The notes: a model not told the origin generated them from the sequence alone. Numbered from the stretch's first letter, positions 18,748 to 28,402 are shown. The stretch: DNA of 64,000 nucleotides from an uncultured Clostridia bacterium (GCA_934168355.1 CAKPNI010000005.1:6349-70348), one strand, 5' to 3'. Program-made: numbers and translations.

Positions 18748-19359
18748 ATGGGAAAAACATATTTATCAACAAAAAATAATTTACTAAAATTACAAAATTC
18801 TATAAAAGAATATAAAAATGGGCAAATGCTTATAGAAGAAAAGGAACTTATACTAAAAAATAAACTAGAGAGTTATAAAGATGAAGCAAAAAATACACAG
18901 AACAAATTAAATGAAATATTAAAAGATGCAGAAGATACCTTAAAAAAAGCAATTGTAGATGTAGGATTTGATGAATTAATTGATATTTCAAATGCCATTA
19001 AAGATGATGATACAATTCATATAAAAAATATAACTTTAATGGGTGTTGAGATACCATCTGTTATTTCGAACAATTTGGATATAGTGCCAAATTATGGATT
19101 TTATAACACTACTGCTGCTGTTGATGAGAGTATTGTTAAGTTTATTGAAGTTAAGAAATTGATAATTAAACTTGCTGAAATTAATAATACTATGGTTCGT
19201 TTGCAAAATGCTATTGAAAAACTAGGTAGAAGGTCTAATGCTCTTAAGGAAGTTATTATTCCTAGGGATGAGGGTTTGGCTAAAAAGATTAGTTTGGCTT
19301 TGGAGGAAGAAGAGAGAGATGAGTTTGTGAGACTTAAGGTTGTGAAGAGCAAACAATAA
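18748..19359 (+). CDS. ntpD: V-type ATP synthase subunit D
   Basis: 203 aa, antiparallel coiled-coil central shaft of the V1 motor, with the conserved C-terminal pattern 'RRSNALKEVIIPR'. It closes the operon order F-C-I-K-G-E-A-B-D, which differs from the enterococcal F-I-K-E-C-G-A-B-D order. Ribosome binding site GGAGTGAGC lies over the ntpB stop. Confidence 0.93.
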   Translation: MGKTYLSTKNNLLKLQNSIKEYKNGQMLIEEKELILKNKLESYKDEAKNTQNKLNEILKDAEDTLKKAIVDVGFDELIDISNAIKDDDTIHIKNITLMGVEIPSVISNNLDIVPNYGFYNTTAAVDESIVKFIEVKKLIIKLAEINNTMVRLQNAIEKLGRRSNALKEVIIPRDEGLAKKISLALEEEERDEFVRLKVVKSKQ

Positions 19360-19391
19360 AACACAATTAATATATGGAAGGAGAAAATTTT

Positions 19392-20924
19392 ATGAGAAAA
19401 TATGATAAGGACAAAGGAATTACTTTAATTGCTTTGGCTGTAAGTATAATTGTTTTAATAATTTTAGCAGGTGTAAGCATATCGATGCTAACGGGCCAGA
19501 ATGGTATATTAGAAAGAACGAGCGAAGCAAAGAAGAAAGCTCAGGTTGCAAATGAAAAAGAGGCTGTAAATATGGCTGCATTGGAAGCATTGACATTAGG
19601 AAATGGAACAATTAGTAAAAATACATTAAAAACATCAATGAAATCATATTTAGGACAAGATGTAGAATTAGTTGGAGAAGGACCATGGAAATATAAAGGA
19701 ACAGATGGAGTATATGTAATAAATGAATCAGGAACTGTAAAAAGTGGATGGATATGTAATTATGACAAAAATGGAGCACCAGAGAGTGTAACAAATGGAA
19801 AGGTAACATTAAATATAGGAGACTATATAAATTATGATCCGGGAACAGAGGAAAGCTATACATCACCAACTGGAACATATCAACAGGTTTCGTATTATGT
19901 AACAGGACCAGATTCAAATAAAATCACACGATTGTGGAGATGTGCCAATGCGTCAGATTATCAAAAAATGTTAGATGATGGAACAGTTCAAAAAGGAAAT
20001 GGTCACTCAAATCAGACTTTTGCTGCATCAAATGCAAGTAATGTAAAATGGAAAGTGTTGGGAACAGATGATGAAACAGGAGAATTATTAATTGTAGCAG
20101 CAGATGTATTAAAAAATACAGATAATTCTACAAAAAAATTGGTTTTAAGAGGAATAACGGGATACTTAAATGGAGTAGAAGAGTTAAACAAAGTGTGTCA
20201 AATATACGGAAAAGGAAAAGGAGCAACAGGAGCAAGAAGTATAAATTATGATGATATAGGAACAGTAATAGGGAGAAAAAGAGGTGTTAATATAGAGAGC
20301 CGTACATATACATGGATAGCAAATTCAAATACAAATCATTCACCATCATATAATGGAGGAAAAAATTATTTGAAGTATTGGCATACAAAAGCAGATGAAA
20401 AGTCTATAAAAGATTATGATGCAAGTAATCCAAAAGACGAAAAACTTTTAAAAACAACATCAACAGGAGTATTTAATTTTTACAATACTGCAACAGGAAA
20501 ATGGGAAACAAATACACAAGAATTAAATGGCTTAACAGAGACAAAAACAATAGGAATAGTAAAACCAGATTATGTAGGATATGAAAGTGTAACAGCAGAA
20601 CAACAAGCAACAAAAGGATATAATGTAGTATTTAAAACAGATGCAGGAGAAGAAATAGTAAAAGATGTTTATAAAGATGGAGTGCAAAGTGGAGATAACA
20701 ATAGATATTGGTTGAGCTCATCGTATTGCAATACAAGCTCAAATCATGCAAATTGGGGATTGTATGATGTGTATGCAAGTGGTAGTGTTCACGGCCATGG
20801 CGCTTATAATTCGTTCGGCAATGCTAATGCACCAAGTGACGGTGTCCGTCCCGTAGTTTATCTGGACTCTGACATCCAATTAGAAGCAAATTCAACTCAG
20901 GCTAATACATATGATATAAAGTAA
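19392..20924 (+). CDS. Prepilin-headed surface protein with DUF6273-like C-terminal domain
   Basis: 510 aa. The N-terminus has a class III-like prepilin leader and helix: basic RKYDKDKG, then ITLIALAVSIIVLIILAG, cleaved by prepilin peptidase after the Gly if processed (Ile replaces the usual Phe). The body is a large extracellular domain ending in RYWLSSS...GVRPVVYLDSD, the closing motif of DUF6273-like/C-lectin-type domains. Start ATG 19392 follows GGAAGGAGA. Bases about 20,770-20,880 have clearly higher GC and C/T-ending codons unlike the rest of the gene. It starts 32 bp after ntpD and may be read from that operon. Confidence 0.8.
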   Translation: MRKYDKDKGITLIALAVSIIVLIILAGVSISMLTGQNGILERTSEAKKKAQVANEKEAVNMAALEALTLGNGTISKNTLKTSMKSYLGQDVELVGEGPWKYKGTDGVYVINESGTVKSGWICNYDKNGAPESVTNGKVTLNIGDYINYDPGTEESYTSPTGTYQQVSYYVTGPDSNKITRLWRCANASDYQKMLDDGTVQKGNGHSNQTFAASNASNVKWKVLGTDDETGELLIVAADVLKNTDNSTKKLVLRGITGYLNGVEELNKVCQIYGKGKGATGARSINYDDIGTVIGRKRGVNIESRTYTWIANSNTNHSPSYNGGKNYLKYWHTKADEKSIKDYDASNPKDEKLLKTTSTGVFNFYNTATGKWETNTQELNGLTETKTIGIVKPDYVGYESVTAEQQATKGYNVVFKTDAGEEIVKDVYKDGVQSGDNNRYWLSSSYCNTSSNHANWGLYDVYASGSVHGHGAYNSFGNANAPSDGVRPVVYLDSDIQLEANSTQANTYDIK

Positions 20925-20954
20925 AATAAAACTCGTTAAAAAGTATTTGAAAAT

Positions 20955-20982
20955 ATTACAAAAACATTACAATAATATTACA
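20955..20982 (-). promoter_or_regulatory. Three-fold WalR-box-like array (minus orientation)
   Basis: ATTACA at 20955, 20966 and 20977, exact 11-bp period; on the minus strand this is TGTAAT-N5-TGTAAT-N5-TGTAAT. Lies 26 bp upstream of the -35 box of the next gene. Confidence 0.6.
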
Positions 20983-21008
20983 TTTTTATTATATTTTGAC
21001 CAATGATG

Positions 21009-21037
21009 TTGAATATAAACTGTTAGTGTAGTAAAAT
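21009..21037 (+). promoter_or_regulatory. Sigma-A promoter of the prepilin/GLUG gene
   Basis: TTGAAT, 17-bp spacer, TAAAAT, 42 bp before the start codon. Confidence 0.65.
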
Positions 21038-21078
21038 GATTATATGACATAAAATAATATGTGATAGGAGAAAATTTT

Positions 21079-22941
21079 ATGAGAAAATATGACAAAAATA
21101 AGGGAATTACTTTAATTGCTTTGGTTGTAAGTATTATTGTGCTTTTGATATTAGCAGGAATAAGCATAAATATGCTAACAGGAGAAAATGGAATAATAAG
21201 GCGAGCTGGAGAGGCAAAAAGTGCAACAGAAGTTGCGAATGAAAAAGAAGGTGTGCAAGAATCAGTTATTGTAGCAACAATGACAGATTCGACAATAACA
21301 GAAAGCAATTTAAAAACAGCACTAAACAATAGATTTGGAACCGGAAAAACAACAGTAGAGGATAATAAAGATAATTCATATACTATTACAATAAACGATT
21401 CTAAAAGAGAATATACTATAGAAGATGATGGCTCTATATTTGATGGAGCATATAGCAAATGGGATGGAACCAGTTCATCTGAACCAACAAACAAAACTTT
21501 GAATGAAATTCACATTTATACTGTACCAGAACTAAAATGGTTGGCAGACCAAGTTAATAATGAAGGAAATACTTTTGAAAATTATACTATTTATTTGGAA
21601 AATAACTTGGACTTAGGTGCTAGAGGTAGTGATGATAATTGGGAAACTAGCGAGAATGAGAGTGTGAAGTGGACAGCTATTGGAAAAACTTCGACTAATA
21701 TGTTGAAAGGAACTTTTGAGGGAAATAATCATGTTATAAAGGGTGTTTATGTTAATAGTGAGGATAGTTTTAATGGTATATTTGGAAATTCTTGGTCTAT
21801 ACAAAATTTGACGGTGAAAAATAGTTATATAAAAGGAGGTGAGCAAACCGGGGGAATAGTTGGACGTTTAAGAGATGGAGAAGTAAAGAATTGTCATAAT
21901 ATTAATACAATGGTTGTTATTATAGATAACAATTATTTTGGTGGAGGAATAATTGGAGCAGCAAGTTCTGGTAGCATAATAGATTGCAGTAATACTGGAA
22001 TGATTGTCGGAAATAAACGTATATATGGAAATTACGAATATAGTATTGTTGCTGGAATAGTAGGGACAACATCTGGTAATGTAAAAGTTTCAAGTTGTTA
22101 TAATAGTGGAAATGTAGTAGGTAAAGGAAGCATAGTTGGAGGAATAGTGGCACAAGCAAAAGCAACAACACAGATTTTAGATTCTTATAATATTGGAAAA
22201 GTGACGGGACCAAGAGATACTGGAGGAATAGTAGGAGGTACATATGGTTCTTCGGAAGTATCAAACAGCTACAATATAGGAAATATTAATGGAACAGAAA
22301 TAGTAGGAGGTATAGTAGGAGCGACACACGATTCTTCAACGGTATCAAATAGCTACAACACAGGAAATATCAATGGAACAGAGAGTGTTGGAGGTATAGT
22401 AGGAGGCACATATAGTTCTTCAACAGTATCAAACAACTACAACACAGGAAATATCAGTGGAACGAACTTCATTGGAGGAATAGTTGGAACAGCTACTAAT
22501 ATAATAACAAAATGTTATAATACAGGAAATATTGTAAGTAATGGAACAGAGGGCACTGGCGGAATAGTTGGAACTTGTGTAACAAAAATTCCCCAAAATA
22601 TCAGCCTATGCTACAACTCAGGAAAAGTCCAAGCACCAGAAAATGCAGGAGGAATAAGTGGCTATTTAGGGGCAGAAGGCTATGGAGCTCAAGAATACAA
22701 ATGTTATAACAAAGGAAAAATAATATGTACAACAGACACAACAGGACAAGGAGAAATCATAGGAAAAACAGCTACTGATGCAACTATTACTGATTGCTAT
22801 TACTATACAACTGATACTAGTAGATATGGAATAGGAACAACAAATAGTGGAGGAAACATAGAAACACTAAGAGCTGGAACTCAACGCACAGAACAAGATT
22901 TTAAATCATATGATGAATTTATAAAATGGATAGAAAAATAA
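21079..22941 (+). CDS. Prepilin-headed surface protein with GLUG repeats
   Basis: 620 aa. The head RKYDKNKGITLIALVVSI is nearly identical to that of the gene at 19392, including the DNA around the ribosome binding site (GGAGAAAATTTTATG). After a linker come many GLUG-type units (VGGIVG...SYNTGNI), about residues 240-560, a beta-helix repeat found in bacterial adhesins. Three consecutive 28-residue units are almost identical. It is probably an extracellular, pilus-associated or membrane-tethered adhesin. Start ATG 21079 rather than the GTG at 21061, which overlaps the ribosome binding site. Confidence 0.85.
   Translation: MRKYDKNKGITLIALVVSIIVLLILAGISINMLTGENGIIRRAGEAKSATEVANEKEGVQESVIVATMTDSTITESNLKTALNNRFGTGKTTVEDNKDNSYTITINDSKREYTIEDDGSIFDGAYSKWDGTSSSEPTNKTLNEIHIYTVPELKWLADQVNNEGNTFENYTIYLENNLDLGARGSDDNWETSENESVKWTAIGKTSTNMLKGTFEGNNHVIKGVYVNSEDSFNGIFGNSWSIQNLTVKNSYIKGGEQTGGIVGRLRDGEVKNCHNINTMVVIIDNNYFGGGIIGAASSGSIIDCSNTGMIVGNKRIYGNYEYSIVAGIVGTTSGNVKVSSCYNSGNVVGKGSIVGGIVAQAKATTQILDSYNIGKVTGPRDTGGIVGGTYGSSEVSNSYNIGNINGTEIVGGIVGATHDSSTVSNSYNTGNINGTESVGGIVGGTYSSSTVSNNYNTGNISGTNFIGGIVGTATNIITKCYNTGNIVSNGTEGTGGIVGTCVTKIPQNISLCYNSGKVQAPENAGGISGYLGAEGYGAQEYKCYNKGKIICTTDTTGQGEIIGKTATDATITDCYYYTTDTSRYGIGTTNSGGNIETLRAGTQRTEQDFKSYDEFIKWIEK
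22261..22500 (+). repeat. 84-bp tandem repeat inside the GLUG gene
   Basis: Units begin at 22261, 22345 and 22429 (TCAAAYARCTACAAYAYAGG), an exact 84-bp period equal to 28 residues. Likely to vary in copy number by slippage without breaking the frame. Confidence 0.8.
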
Positions 22942-23001
22942 AATATATATAACTCAAAATCATATATATGTATATTTTTAAGGTAGTGCTAAAAAGAAAA
23001 T

Positions 23002-23040
23002 GAGAAAAGAGCAAAAACATTGCTGTTTTCTCTTTTTTTG
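23002..23040 (+). terminator. Rho-independent terminator
   Basis: Stem GAGAAAA..GCAA / TTGC..TTTTCTC followed by seven T. The gap 22942-23221 otherwise holds only AT-rich sequence and the next promoter. Confidence 0.8.
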
Positions 23041-23163
23041 ACGCTTTAGTAAAAACCTAAAAAATTTACTATACAAAAAATTAAAAAATGTATATCAAAT
23101 TAGTTGAAAAATGTATATTAAATATTTAAAAGCAATAAAATACAAAAACATTTCCAATACCAC

Positions 23164-23192
23164 TTGAACACAACAAAACTTTGTGATATAGT
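23164..23192 (+). promoter_or_regulatory. Promoter of the acyl-CoA synthetase gene
   Basis: TTGAAC, 17-bp spacer, TATAGT. Confidence 0.6.
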
Positions 23193-23221
23193 ATTAAAAA
23201 CTAGATAAGGAGTGGATAAAT

Positions 23222-24934
23222 TTGAAGAAAAAAATCAATTATTTCAAAACATACGAAATAGAAGATTTAAAAGACATGTTAGAAAAAACAGCCAATAAAA
23301 ATAGCACAAAAACAGCATTTAAAGTAAAAGATAATAGTGGAAAAATAATAAACAAAACCTATATAGATTTCAAAAACGATGTACAAAATCTATCAACAAA
23401 ACTAATACAAATGGGACTACAAAACCAAAGAATAGCAGTAATAGGAAAAAATAGCTACTCTTGGGCAGTATCATATTTAGCATCAACCATAATAGGAATA
23501 GTAGTGCCAATAGATAAAGAAGCATCAAAAGAAAATATAAAAGAATTTTTAAATGTATCAAACTCTAAAGCAGTAATTGCGGATGACAAATACCTAAACG
23601 AAATTTTTGAGTTCAAATCAGAGCTAAAAAATGAAACAATATTAATAGATATGCAAAATACATCAAAATACACTAATTTATCAGATTTAATGACAGATGG
23701 CAAAAAATTGATTGATGGTGGAAACAAAGACTACGAAAACATCAAAATAAATCCAGATGAAATGAAAATATTATTATTCACATCAGGAACAACAGGAAAC
23801 TCAAAAGCAGTTATGTTATCACATAAAAATATATGCTCAAATATAGTTTCAATTGCAAGCATAGTAAAAGTAGACAATTCCACAAAAGTATTATCAATTT
23901 TACCTTTACATCATACATATGAATGCACAATAGGATATTTACTAGTAGTATATGGTGGAGGAACAATATGCTATTGTGAGGGACTAAGATATATTACAAA
24001 AAATATACAAGAATATCAGCCAACATTTATACTATGTGTGCCACTACTTTTAGAAAATGTATATAAAAAAGTAATAAAAACATTAAAATCAAGTTTGCCA
24101 GAAAAATATACAAAAGACGAAAGCAAAATAATAGATAATTTACCATTCTATCTAAAAGGAATAGTAAAAAAGAAAGTAAAGAAATCACTAGGCGGAAAAA
24201 TAAAAACATTTATAGTAGGGGCTGCAGCAATCAAACCAGAATTAGTAGAAGTATTTTTTAAACTTGGAATAAAGGTTTTACAGGGATATGGCTTAACAGA
24301 ATGTTCACCTTTAGTTGCAGGAAACAACGATTTTTACTACAAAGCAGCATCTTGTGGAATGCCAATACCAAATGTAGAATATAAAATAGACAATCCAAAT
24401 GATGAGGGAATTGGAGAGATAATTGTAAAAGGTCAAAATATCATGCTTGGATATTATAAAAATGAAGAAGCAACTAAAAAGGTATTAAAAGATGGATGGT
24501 TTCATACAGGTGATTTGGGCTATATTGATGATGAAGAATTTTTGTATATTTCAGGTAGAAGCAAGAACATGATTTTAACAAAAAACGGAGAAAATATTTA
24601 CCCAGAAGAAATTGAAAATATTTTAAATGATGATGATTTAATAGAAGAATCACTAGTTATTGGAACATCAAATGGAAAAGATGATGTTCAAGTTAAAGCT
24701 AAGATATTTCCAAATATAGAAGCGATTAAAGAATATCTTGGAAATAAGTTTCCTACTAAGGAAGAGATAAGTAAGATATTAAATGAAGCTGTAAAAAAAG
24801 CAAATGCAAAATTGCCTAATTTTAAACATATTAAGTCTTTTAAGATTATGGATGAAGATTTTGAAAGAACTACAACTAATAAGGTTAAGAGATTTGGTAA
24901 GAATGTCGAGGATGATGATAGTAAGGAAAAATGA
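23222..24934 (+). CDS. AMP-dependent synthetase/ligase (long-chain acyl-CoA or acyl-ACP synthetase type)
   Basis: 570 aa from TTG 23222 (AAGGAGTGGATAAA upstream). ANL-superfamily adenylating enzyme; activates a carboxylic acid as acyl-AMP and then forms a thioester. Motifs in order: LFTSGTTGNSKAV (A3, about residue 186), QGYGLTECSP (A5, about 355), HTGDLGYIDD (A7) and SGRSKNMI (A8). The C-terminal subdomain is present with a Lys near 'TNKVKR'. The closest overall pattern is long-chain fatty acid ligase, but the substrate is not determined. Monocistronic: its own promoter and terminator. Confidence 0.85.
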   Translation: MKKKINYFKTYEIEDLKDMLEKTANKNSTKTAFKVKDNSGKIINKTYIDFKNDVQNLSTKLIQMGLQNQRIAVIGKNSYSWAVSYLASTIIGIVVPIDKEASKENIKEFLNVSNSKAVIADDKYLNEIFEFKSELKNETILIDMQNTSKYTNLSDLMTDGKKLIDGGNKDYENIKINPDEMKILLFTSGTTGNSKAVMLSHKNICSNIVSIASIVKVDNSTKVLSILPLHHTYECTIGYLLVVYGGGTICYCEGLRYITKNIQEYQPTFILCVPLLLENVYKKVIKTLKSSLPEKYTKDESKIIDNLPFYLKGIVKKKVKKSLGGKIKTFIVGAAAIKPELVEVFFKLGIKVLQGYGLTECSPLVAGNNDFYYKAASCGMPIPNVEYKIDNPNDEGIGEIIVKGQNIMLGYYKNEEATKKVLKDGWFHTGDLGYIDDEEFLYISGRSKNMILTKNGENIYPEEIENILNDDDLIEESLVIGTSNGKDDVQVKAKIFPNIEAIKEYLGNKFPTKEEISKILNEAVKKANAKLPNFKHIKSFKIMDEDFERTTTNKVKRFGKNVEDDDSKEK

Positions 24935-24939
24935 TTATA

Positions 24940-24972
24940 AAAAACAGTATCTTTTGCAAGATACTGTTTTTT
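24940..24972 (+). terminator. Rho-independent terminator
   Basis: Stem AAAACAGTATCTT / AAGATACTGTTTT, 5-nt loop, T-run. Confidence 0.9.
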
Positions 24973-24974
24973 GC

Positions 24975-25014
24975 ATTGGGGACGGTTCTTTTTGCGAAAA
25001 GAACCGTCCCCAAT
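24975..25014 (+). repeat. REP-like palindrome, copy 7 (perfect)
   Basis: ATTGGGGACGGTTCTTTT / AAAAGAACCGTCCCCAAT, 18-bp perfect arms with TGCG loop, then AATACGAAAAA. The only copy between convergent genes; it could also act as a bidirectional terminator. Confidence 0.9.
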
Positions 25015-25023
25015 ACGAAAAAA

Positions 25024-25970
25024 TTATTTTTTAGAATTCTGCACAGCCCTAAATGTCTCATTAGTTCTATTAAAGAATTGAGTCAAAGGCTCTTTCTTAT
25101 CCATACTATCAATAACCTGAGCCACAAAATAAGACATATCAACACTATGGAACCAATCATAACTTGAAAACTCAGTAGGAATGTAAGAAAGGTTAGTGGT
25201 ATAAAGAGAATCAAACAACCCTTTATCATGAGCTTCTAAAAACTTATCAAACCCCTCTGTAAATAAAGCAAAAGTACAAGTAATACAAATTTTATTAGCC
25301 CCCATTTCGCGTAATTTTTGTGAAACCTCAATTACAGAACCACCAGAAGCAATCATGTCATCAACAATTACAACATTCTTCCCTTTAACATCACTTCCCA
25401 TGTAAGTATGAGCAACTACTGGATTTTTGCCATTTACAAGTTTACTTAAGTCACGTCTTTTGTAAAATACACCAACATCACATCCTATAATTTCAGCATA
25501 GTAACGAGCTCTTTCCATTGCTCCAAAGTCAGGGCTTATTACTATAGAATTTTCGAAAATTGTTGGGTTATTTGAAGCCATTTCTTCTATAATCGTACTT
25601 GATGGGTAGAAGTTGTCAAAAGATAGACTAGGTGTTGCATTTATAACATTTGGGTCATGTGCATCAAATGTTACAATACTTTTTACTCCTAATCTTTCAA
25701 GTTCCTGAAGTGCTATTGCACAATCTAGTGACTCTCTTCCTTTTCTGCGATGTTGTCTTGCTTGGTATAATAAAGGCATAACGACAGTTACTTTAGTGCT
25801 ATGTCCACAAGTTGCAGAAATTACTCTTTTTATATCTTGAAAATGCTCATCAGGCATCATTTCATGGTCTTTTCCGTGGAATTTATAGGTAACTCCATAT
25901 TTTGTTCAACTTTCTGTCCAAATTCTTTGCAATTATCTAATACTAGTAATGCTAAATCATTTTTTGACAT
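25024..25970 (-). pseudogene. prs: Ribose-phosphate pyrophosphokinase, frame broken and probably internally deleted
   Basis: Makes PRPP from ribose 5-phosphate and ATP for nucleotide, His and Trp synthesis. An ATG at 25970 (AAGGAA ribosome binding site, good minus promoter) opens 'MSKNDLALLVLDNCKEFG' and stops after about 37 codons. The main body reads in another frame from about 25900 with MMPDEHFQDIKR, RQHRRKGRESLDCA, TFDAHDPN and the PRPP loop VIVDDMIASGG. Inserting one base in the T-run 25900-25903 would join the frames (315 aa). However, the FSNGE/RGKDV region that homologues of this subtype carry between these parts is absent, so an out-of-frame deletion of roughly 50 codons is more likely. 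No in-frame CGG is present here. Confidence 0.7.
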
Positions 25971-26021
25971 ATTTATTTCCTTCTTAATAGGCTTAGCGTT
26001 TATTTTTAGCTAGCTATTCTT

Positions 26022-26050
26022 ATTATATTTTGGGGTGCAGAAAAAGTCAA
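26022..26050 (-). promoter_or_regulatory. prs promoter
   Basis: On the minus strand: TTGACT (26050-26045), 17-bp spacer, TATAAT (26027-26022). Confidence 0.75.
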
Positions 26051-26065
26051 GCAATCATGAAAATT

Positions 26066-26094
26066 TTGACGAAAAATGATATTTGTGTTATACT
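26066..26094 (+). promoter_or_regulatory. Promoter of the foreign P-loop gene
   Basis: TTGACG, 17-bp spacer, TATACT; back to back with the prs promoter. Confidence 0.75.
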
Positions 26095-26164
26095 GTTTTA
26101 TGGTAGCAATGCAATCAGAAAATTGTGTTTTTTGCAATTTTCGAATGAAAAGGAGGTAAAATGC

Positions 26165-26911
26165 ATGCCTAAGAAAATAGCAGAATTAAAAGAGATGAAC
26201 TATAAAGAAGCATACAACTTCTTTATAAAAGAGTCTCGGGATGGTACGAGAGAGGCTGTAGAATATATCTACAAAGTGGCCAAAAAGTGTCATCCACAAG
26301 ACATAAGGGGCGGTAGTGTACCAAAGGAAATCTATCAGGGAGGTTGGCTCATACTGATAGATGGTGAAACTTGCTCGGGAAAGACAAGAATTGCCAATGA
26401 AATTAAGGCTCGATATCCAGATACAGTTGAAGTTGTGGATATTGATGCCATCTGTCTGGATTTTATCCGGAAAGAAATGGCAACATTTGAAGATAATTCA
26501 GAGGAACAGATCAATTTCCTCAAAAATGTCTTCGAATATGTTGACAAGTTCGTCTCCACGAACTTGGAGGCGATCGTTGCCCAAAAATCTGCCGGTGGCA
26601 GTAAATCCGTAATAGTGCCCAATGTATATTTAGATACGTTGAGCAGAGTTGTTACAGCAACGACTCTCGGAAAACACTTTGAAAAAAGTGCTTTCTTGAC
26701 AGTACACGAGAGTTGGGAAACACTTATAAGTTTTTTCGAGAAACGGAAGAACTTATACCCGAAAGCAGATGAAGGGGTTATTGCTTTGCAAGTTTCAGAA
26801 GCAAAACGCCAATATGATGCCATGGAGGAAGTTCTTGCCGGAACCAAATATTATTTAGGTTTTGGTACAGATCTGTCGTTCATTGTAAATAAGGAGACTG
26901 ATTTATATTAG
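26165..26911 (+). CDS. P-loop NTPase/kinase-like protein of unknown function, probably horizontally acquired
   Basis: 248 aa from ATG 26165, preceded by a perfect AAGGAGGT. A Walker A motif GETCSGKT (about residues 67-74) and 'VVDIDAICLDFIR' suggest a zeta-toxin/nucleoside-kinase-like P-loop fold; the substrate is unknown. Base composition is clearly richer in G+C than its neighbours, and it uses CTC, GGC, GCC and CGG. CGG occurs three times as apparent Arg (26237, 26468, 26744), which native genes here never do. It has its own promoter and terminator. It looks like a recent import. Confidence 0.7.
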   Translation: MPKKIAELKEMNYKEAYNFFIKESRDGTREAVEYIYKVAKKCHPQDIRGGSVPKEIYQGGWLILIDGETCSGKTRIANEIKARYPDTVEVVDIDAICLDFIRKEMATFEDNSEEQINFLKNVFEYVDKFVSTNLEAIVAQKSAGGSKSVIVPNVYLDTLSRVVTATTLGKHFEKSAFLTVHESWETLISFFEKRKNLYPKADEGVIALQVSEAKRQYDAMEEVLAGTKYYLGFGTDLSFIVNKETDLY

Positions 26912-26929
26912 GCCTTGAGAAGAACCTTA

Positions 26930-26968
26930 TTGCATATTGTAAATATGTGCAACAAGGTTCTTTTTTTA
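26930..26968 (+). terminator. Rho-independent terminator
   Basis: AAGAACCTTATTGCATAT / ATATGTGCAACAAGGTTCTT stem, then TTTTTTT. Confidence 0.9.
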
Positions 26969-27011
26969 TATATGTGAAGGCAAAATTTATATAAAAATTC
27001 ACGAAAATAGG

Positions 27012-27040
27012 TTGCGAAAACCAAAAAATTGATATAAAAT
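27012..27040 (+). promoter_or_regulatory. pgi promoter
   Basis: TTGCGA, 17-bp spacer, TAAAAT. Confidence 0.6.
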
Positions 27041-27067
27041 AAGCAAAAAAGGAAAGAAGGTATTTTT

Positions 27068-28378
27068 ATGGAACTAAAGATTGATTTTGAAAAAGTAGGG
27101 ATAGATAAAAAAGAAATAATGAAACATAAAGAACAAGTAGAAAATATACATAAAGACTTACATAGAAGAGCATCAAAAGAAGACGATTTTGTAGGATGGT
27201 TAGAATTACCATCAAACTATGACAAAAAAGAATTCAAAAGAATACAAACAGCGGCAAAAAGAATAAACAAAGACTCAGACATATTACTAGTAATAGGAAT
27301 AGGAGGCTCATATTTAGGTGCAAGAGCAGTAATAGAAGCACTAAGTAGTTCATTTTACAACATGCAAACACTAAAACAAAGAAAACACACATTGGTACTA
27401 TTTGCAGGAAACAATCTAAGTCCAAATTACATAAATGACTTAATAGAGGTAATAGGAGATAAAGATTTCTCAATAAATGTTATATCTAAATCAGGAACAA
27501 CAACAGAACCTGCAATAGCATTTAGGATATTCAGAGAAATACTAGAAAACAAATATGGAATAGATGAAGCAAGAAGCAGAATATATGTAACAACAGACAA
27601 AGAAAAAGGGGCACTAAAAAAATTATCAGAAGAAGAAGGATATGAAACATTTGTAATTCCAGACAATGTAGGTGGAAGATTTTCAGTACTTACACCAGTC
27701 GGATTACTTCCAATAGCAGTTTCGGGAATAGATATAGAAAAATTGATGAAGGGTGCAAAACTTGCTCAAGATAACTATAATGACGAAAAATTAAAATACA
27801 ATGAATGCTATCAATATGCAGTAATAAGAAACCTTTTATATCAAGATGGAAAAACAACGGAAGTATTTGCAAACTATGAGCCAAAAATGCACTATATGAC
27901 AGAATGGTTAAAACAACTATTTGGAGAAAGTGAGGGCAAAGAAGAAGAAGGAATATTCCCAGCAGGAATAGACTTAACAACAGATTTACACTCAATGGGA
28001 CAATATATGCAACAAGGTTTAAGAAATCTATTTGAAACAGTACTAAGTATAGAAAGTCCAAAATCAAATATCACAATAAATTCAGATGATGATAACCTAG
28101 ATGGATTAAACTACTTAGCAGGAAAAGACCTAGACTATGTAAATAAAAAAGCAATGGAAGGAACAATAGAAGCACATGTATCAGGTGGGGTCCCAAATAT
28201 AATATTTAAGATGGAAAAATTAGATGAAGAAAACTTAGGAGGATTAATATATTTCTTTGAACTAGCATGTGCTATGTCTGGAAGCATATTAAAAGTAAAT
28301 CCATTTAATCAACCGGGAGTTGAAGAATATAAGAAAAATATGTTCAGATTACTAGAAAAACCGGGATATACAAAATAA
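27068..28378 (+). CDS. pgi: Glucose-6-phosphate isomerase
   Basis: 436 aa. Interconverts glucose 6-phosphate and fructose 6-phosphate in glycolysis. The SIS fold is recognisable from [12 protein letters not shown] and [11 protein letters not shown] (phosphate-binding), with the catalytic Glu in the 'TDLHSMGQY' neighbourhood and His in '[10 protein letters not shown]'. The length fits the short Bacillus/clostridial form rather than the ~550-aa proteobacterial form. Ribosome binding site GGAAAGAAGG. Followed 24 bp later by a thioesterase gene. Confidence 0.95.
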   Translation: MELKIDFEKVGIDKKEIMKHKEQVENIHKDLHRRASKEDDFVGWLELPSNYDKKEFKRIQTAAKRINKDSDILLVIGIGGSYLGARAVIEALSSSFYNMQTLKQRKHTLVLFAGNNLSPNYINDLIEVIGDKDFSINVISKSGTTTEPAIAFRIFREILENKYGIDEARSRIYVTTDKEKGALKKLSEEEGYETFVIPDNVGGRFSVLTPVGLLPIAVSGIDIEKLMKGAKLAQDNYNDEKLKYNECYQYAVIRNLLYQDGKTTEVFANYEPKMHYMTEWLKQLFGESEGKEEEGIFPAGIDLTTDLHSMGQYMQQGLRNLFETVLSIESPKSNITINSDDDNLDGLNYLAGKDLDYVNKKAMEGTIEAHVSGGVPNIIFKMEKLDEENLGGLIYFFELACAMSGSILKVNPFNQPGVEEYKKNMFRLLEKPGYTK

Positions 28379-28402
28379 TTTTATACAAAAAGAGGTAATT
28401 TA

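Noticed and set aside
22261..22500. CRISPR array
   Set aside because: The 84-bp repeats are coding (28-residue GLUG units) with no unique spacers.
24975..25014. REP-like elements as simple terminators
   Set aside because: Most copies lie inside operons directly before ribosome binding sites and lack T-runs in the right place; only the copy at 24975 could plausibly terminate.
24804..25167. Two plus-strand ORFs over the end of the acyl-CoA synthetase gene, terminator and repeat
   Set aside because: Out-of-frame shadows crossing a terminator and the antisense of prs.
25860..25910. prs as a sixth CGG frameshift
   Set aside because: The CACGGA near the break gives CGG only in a frame containing a TAA; no in-frame CGG exists, and a segment of the protein is missing.
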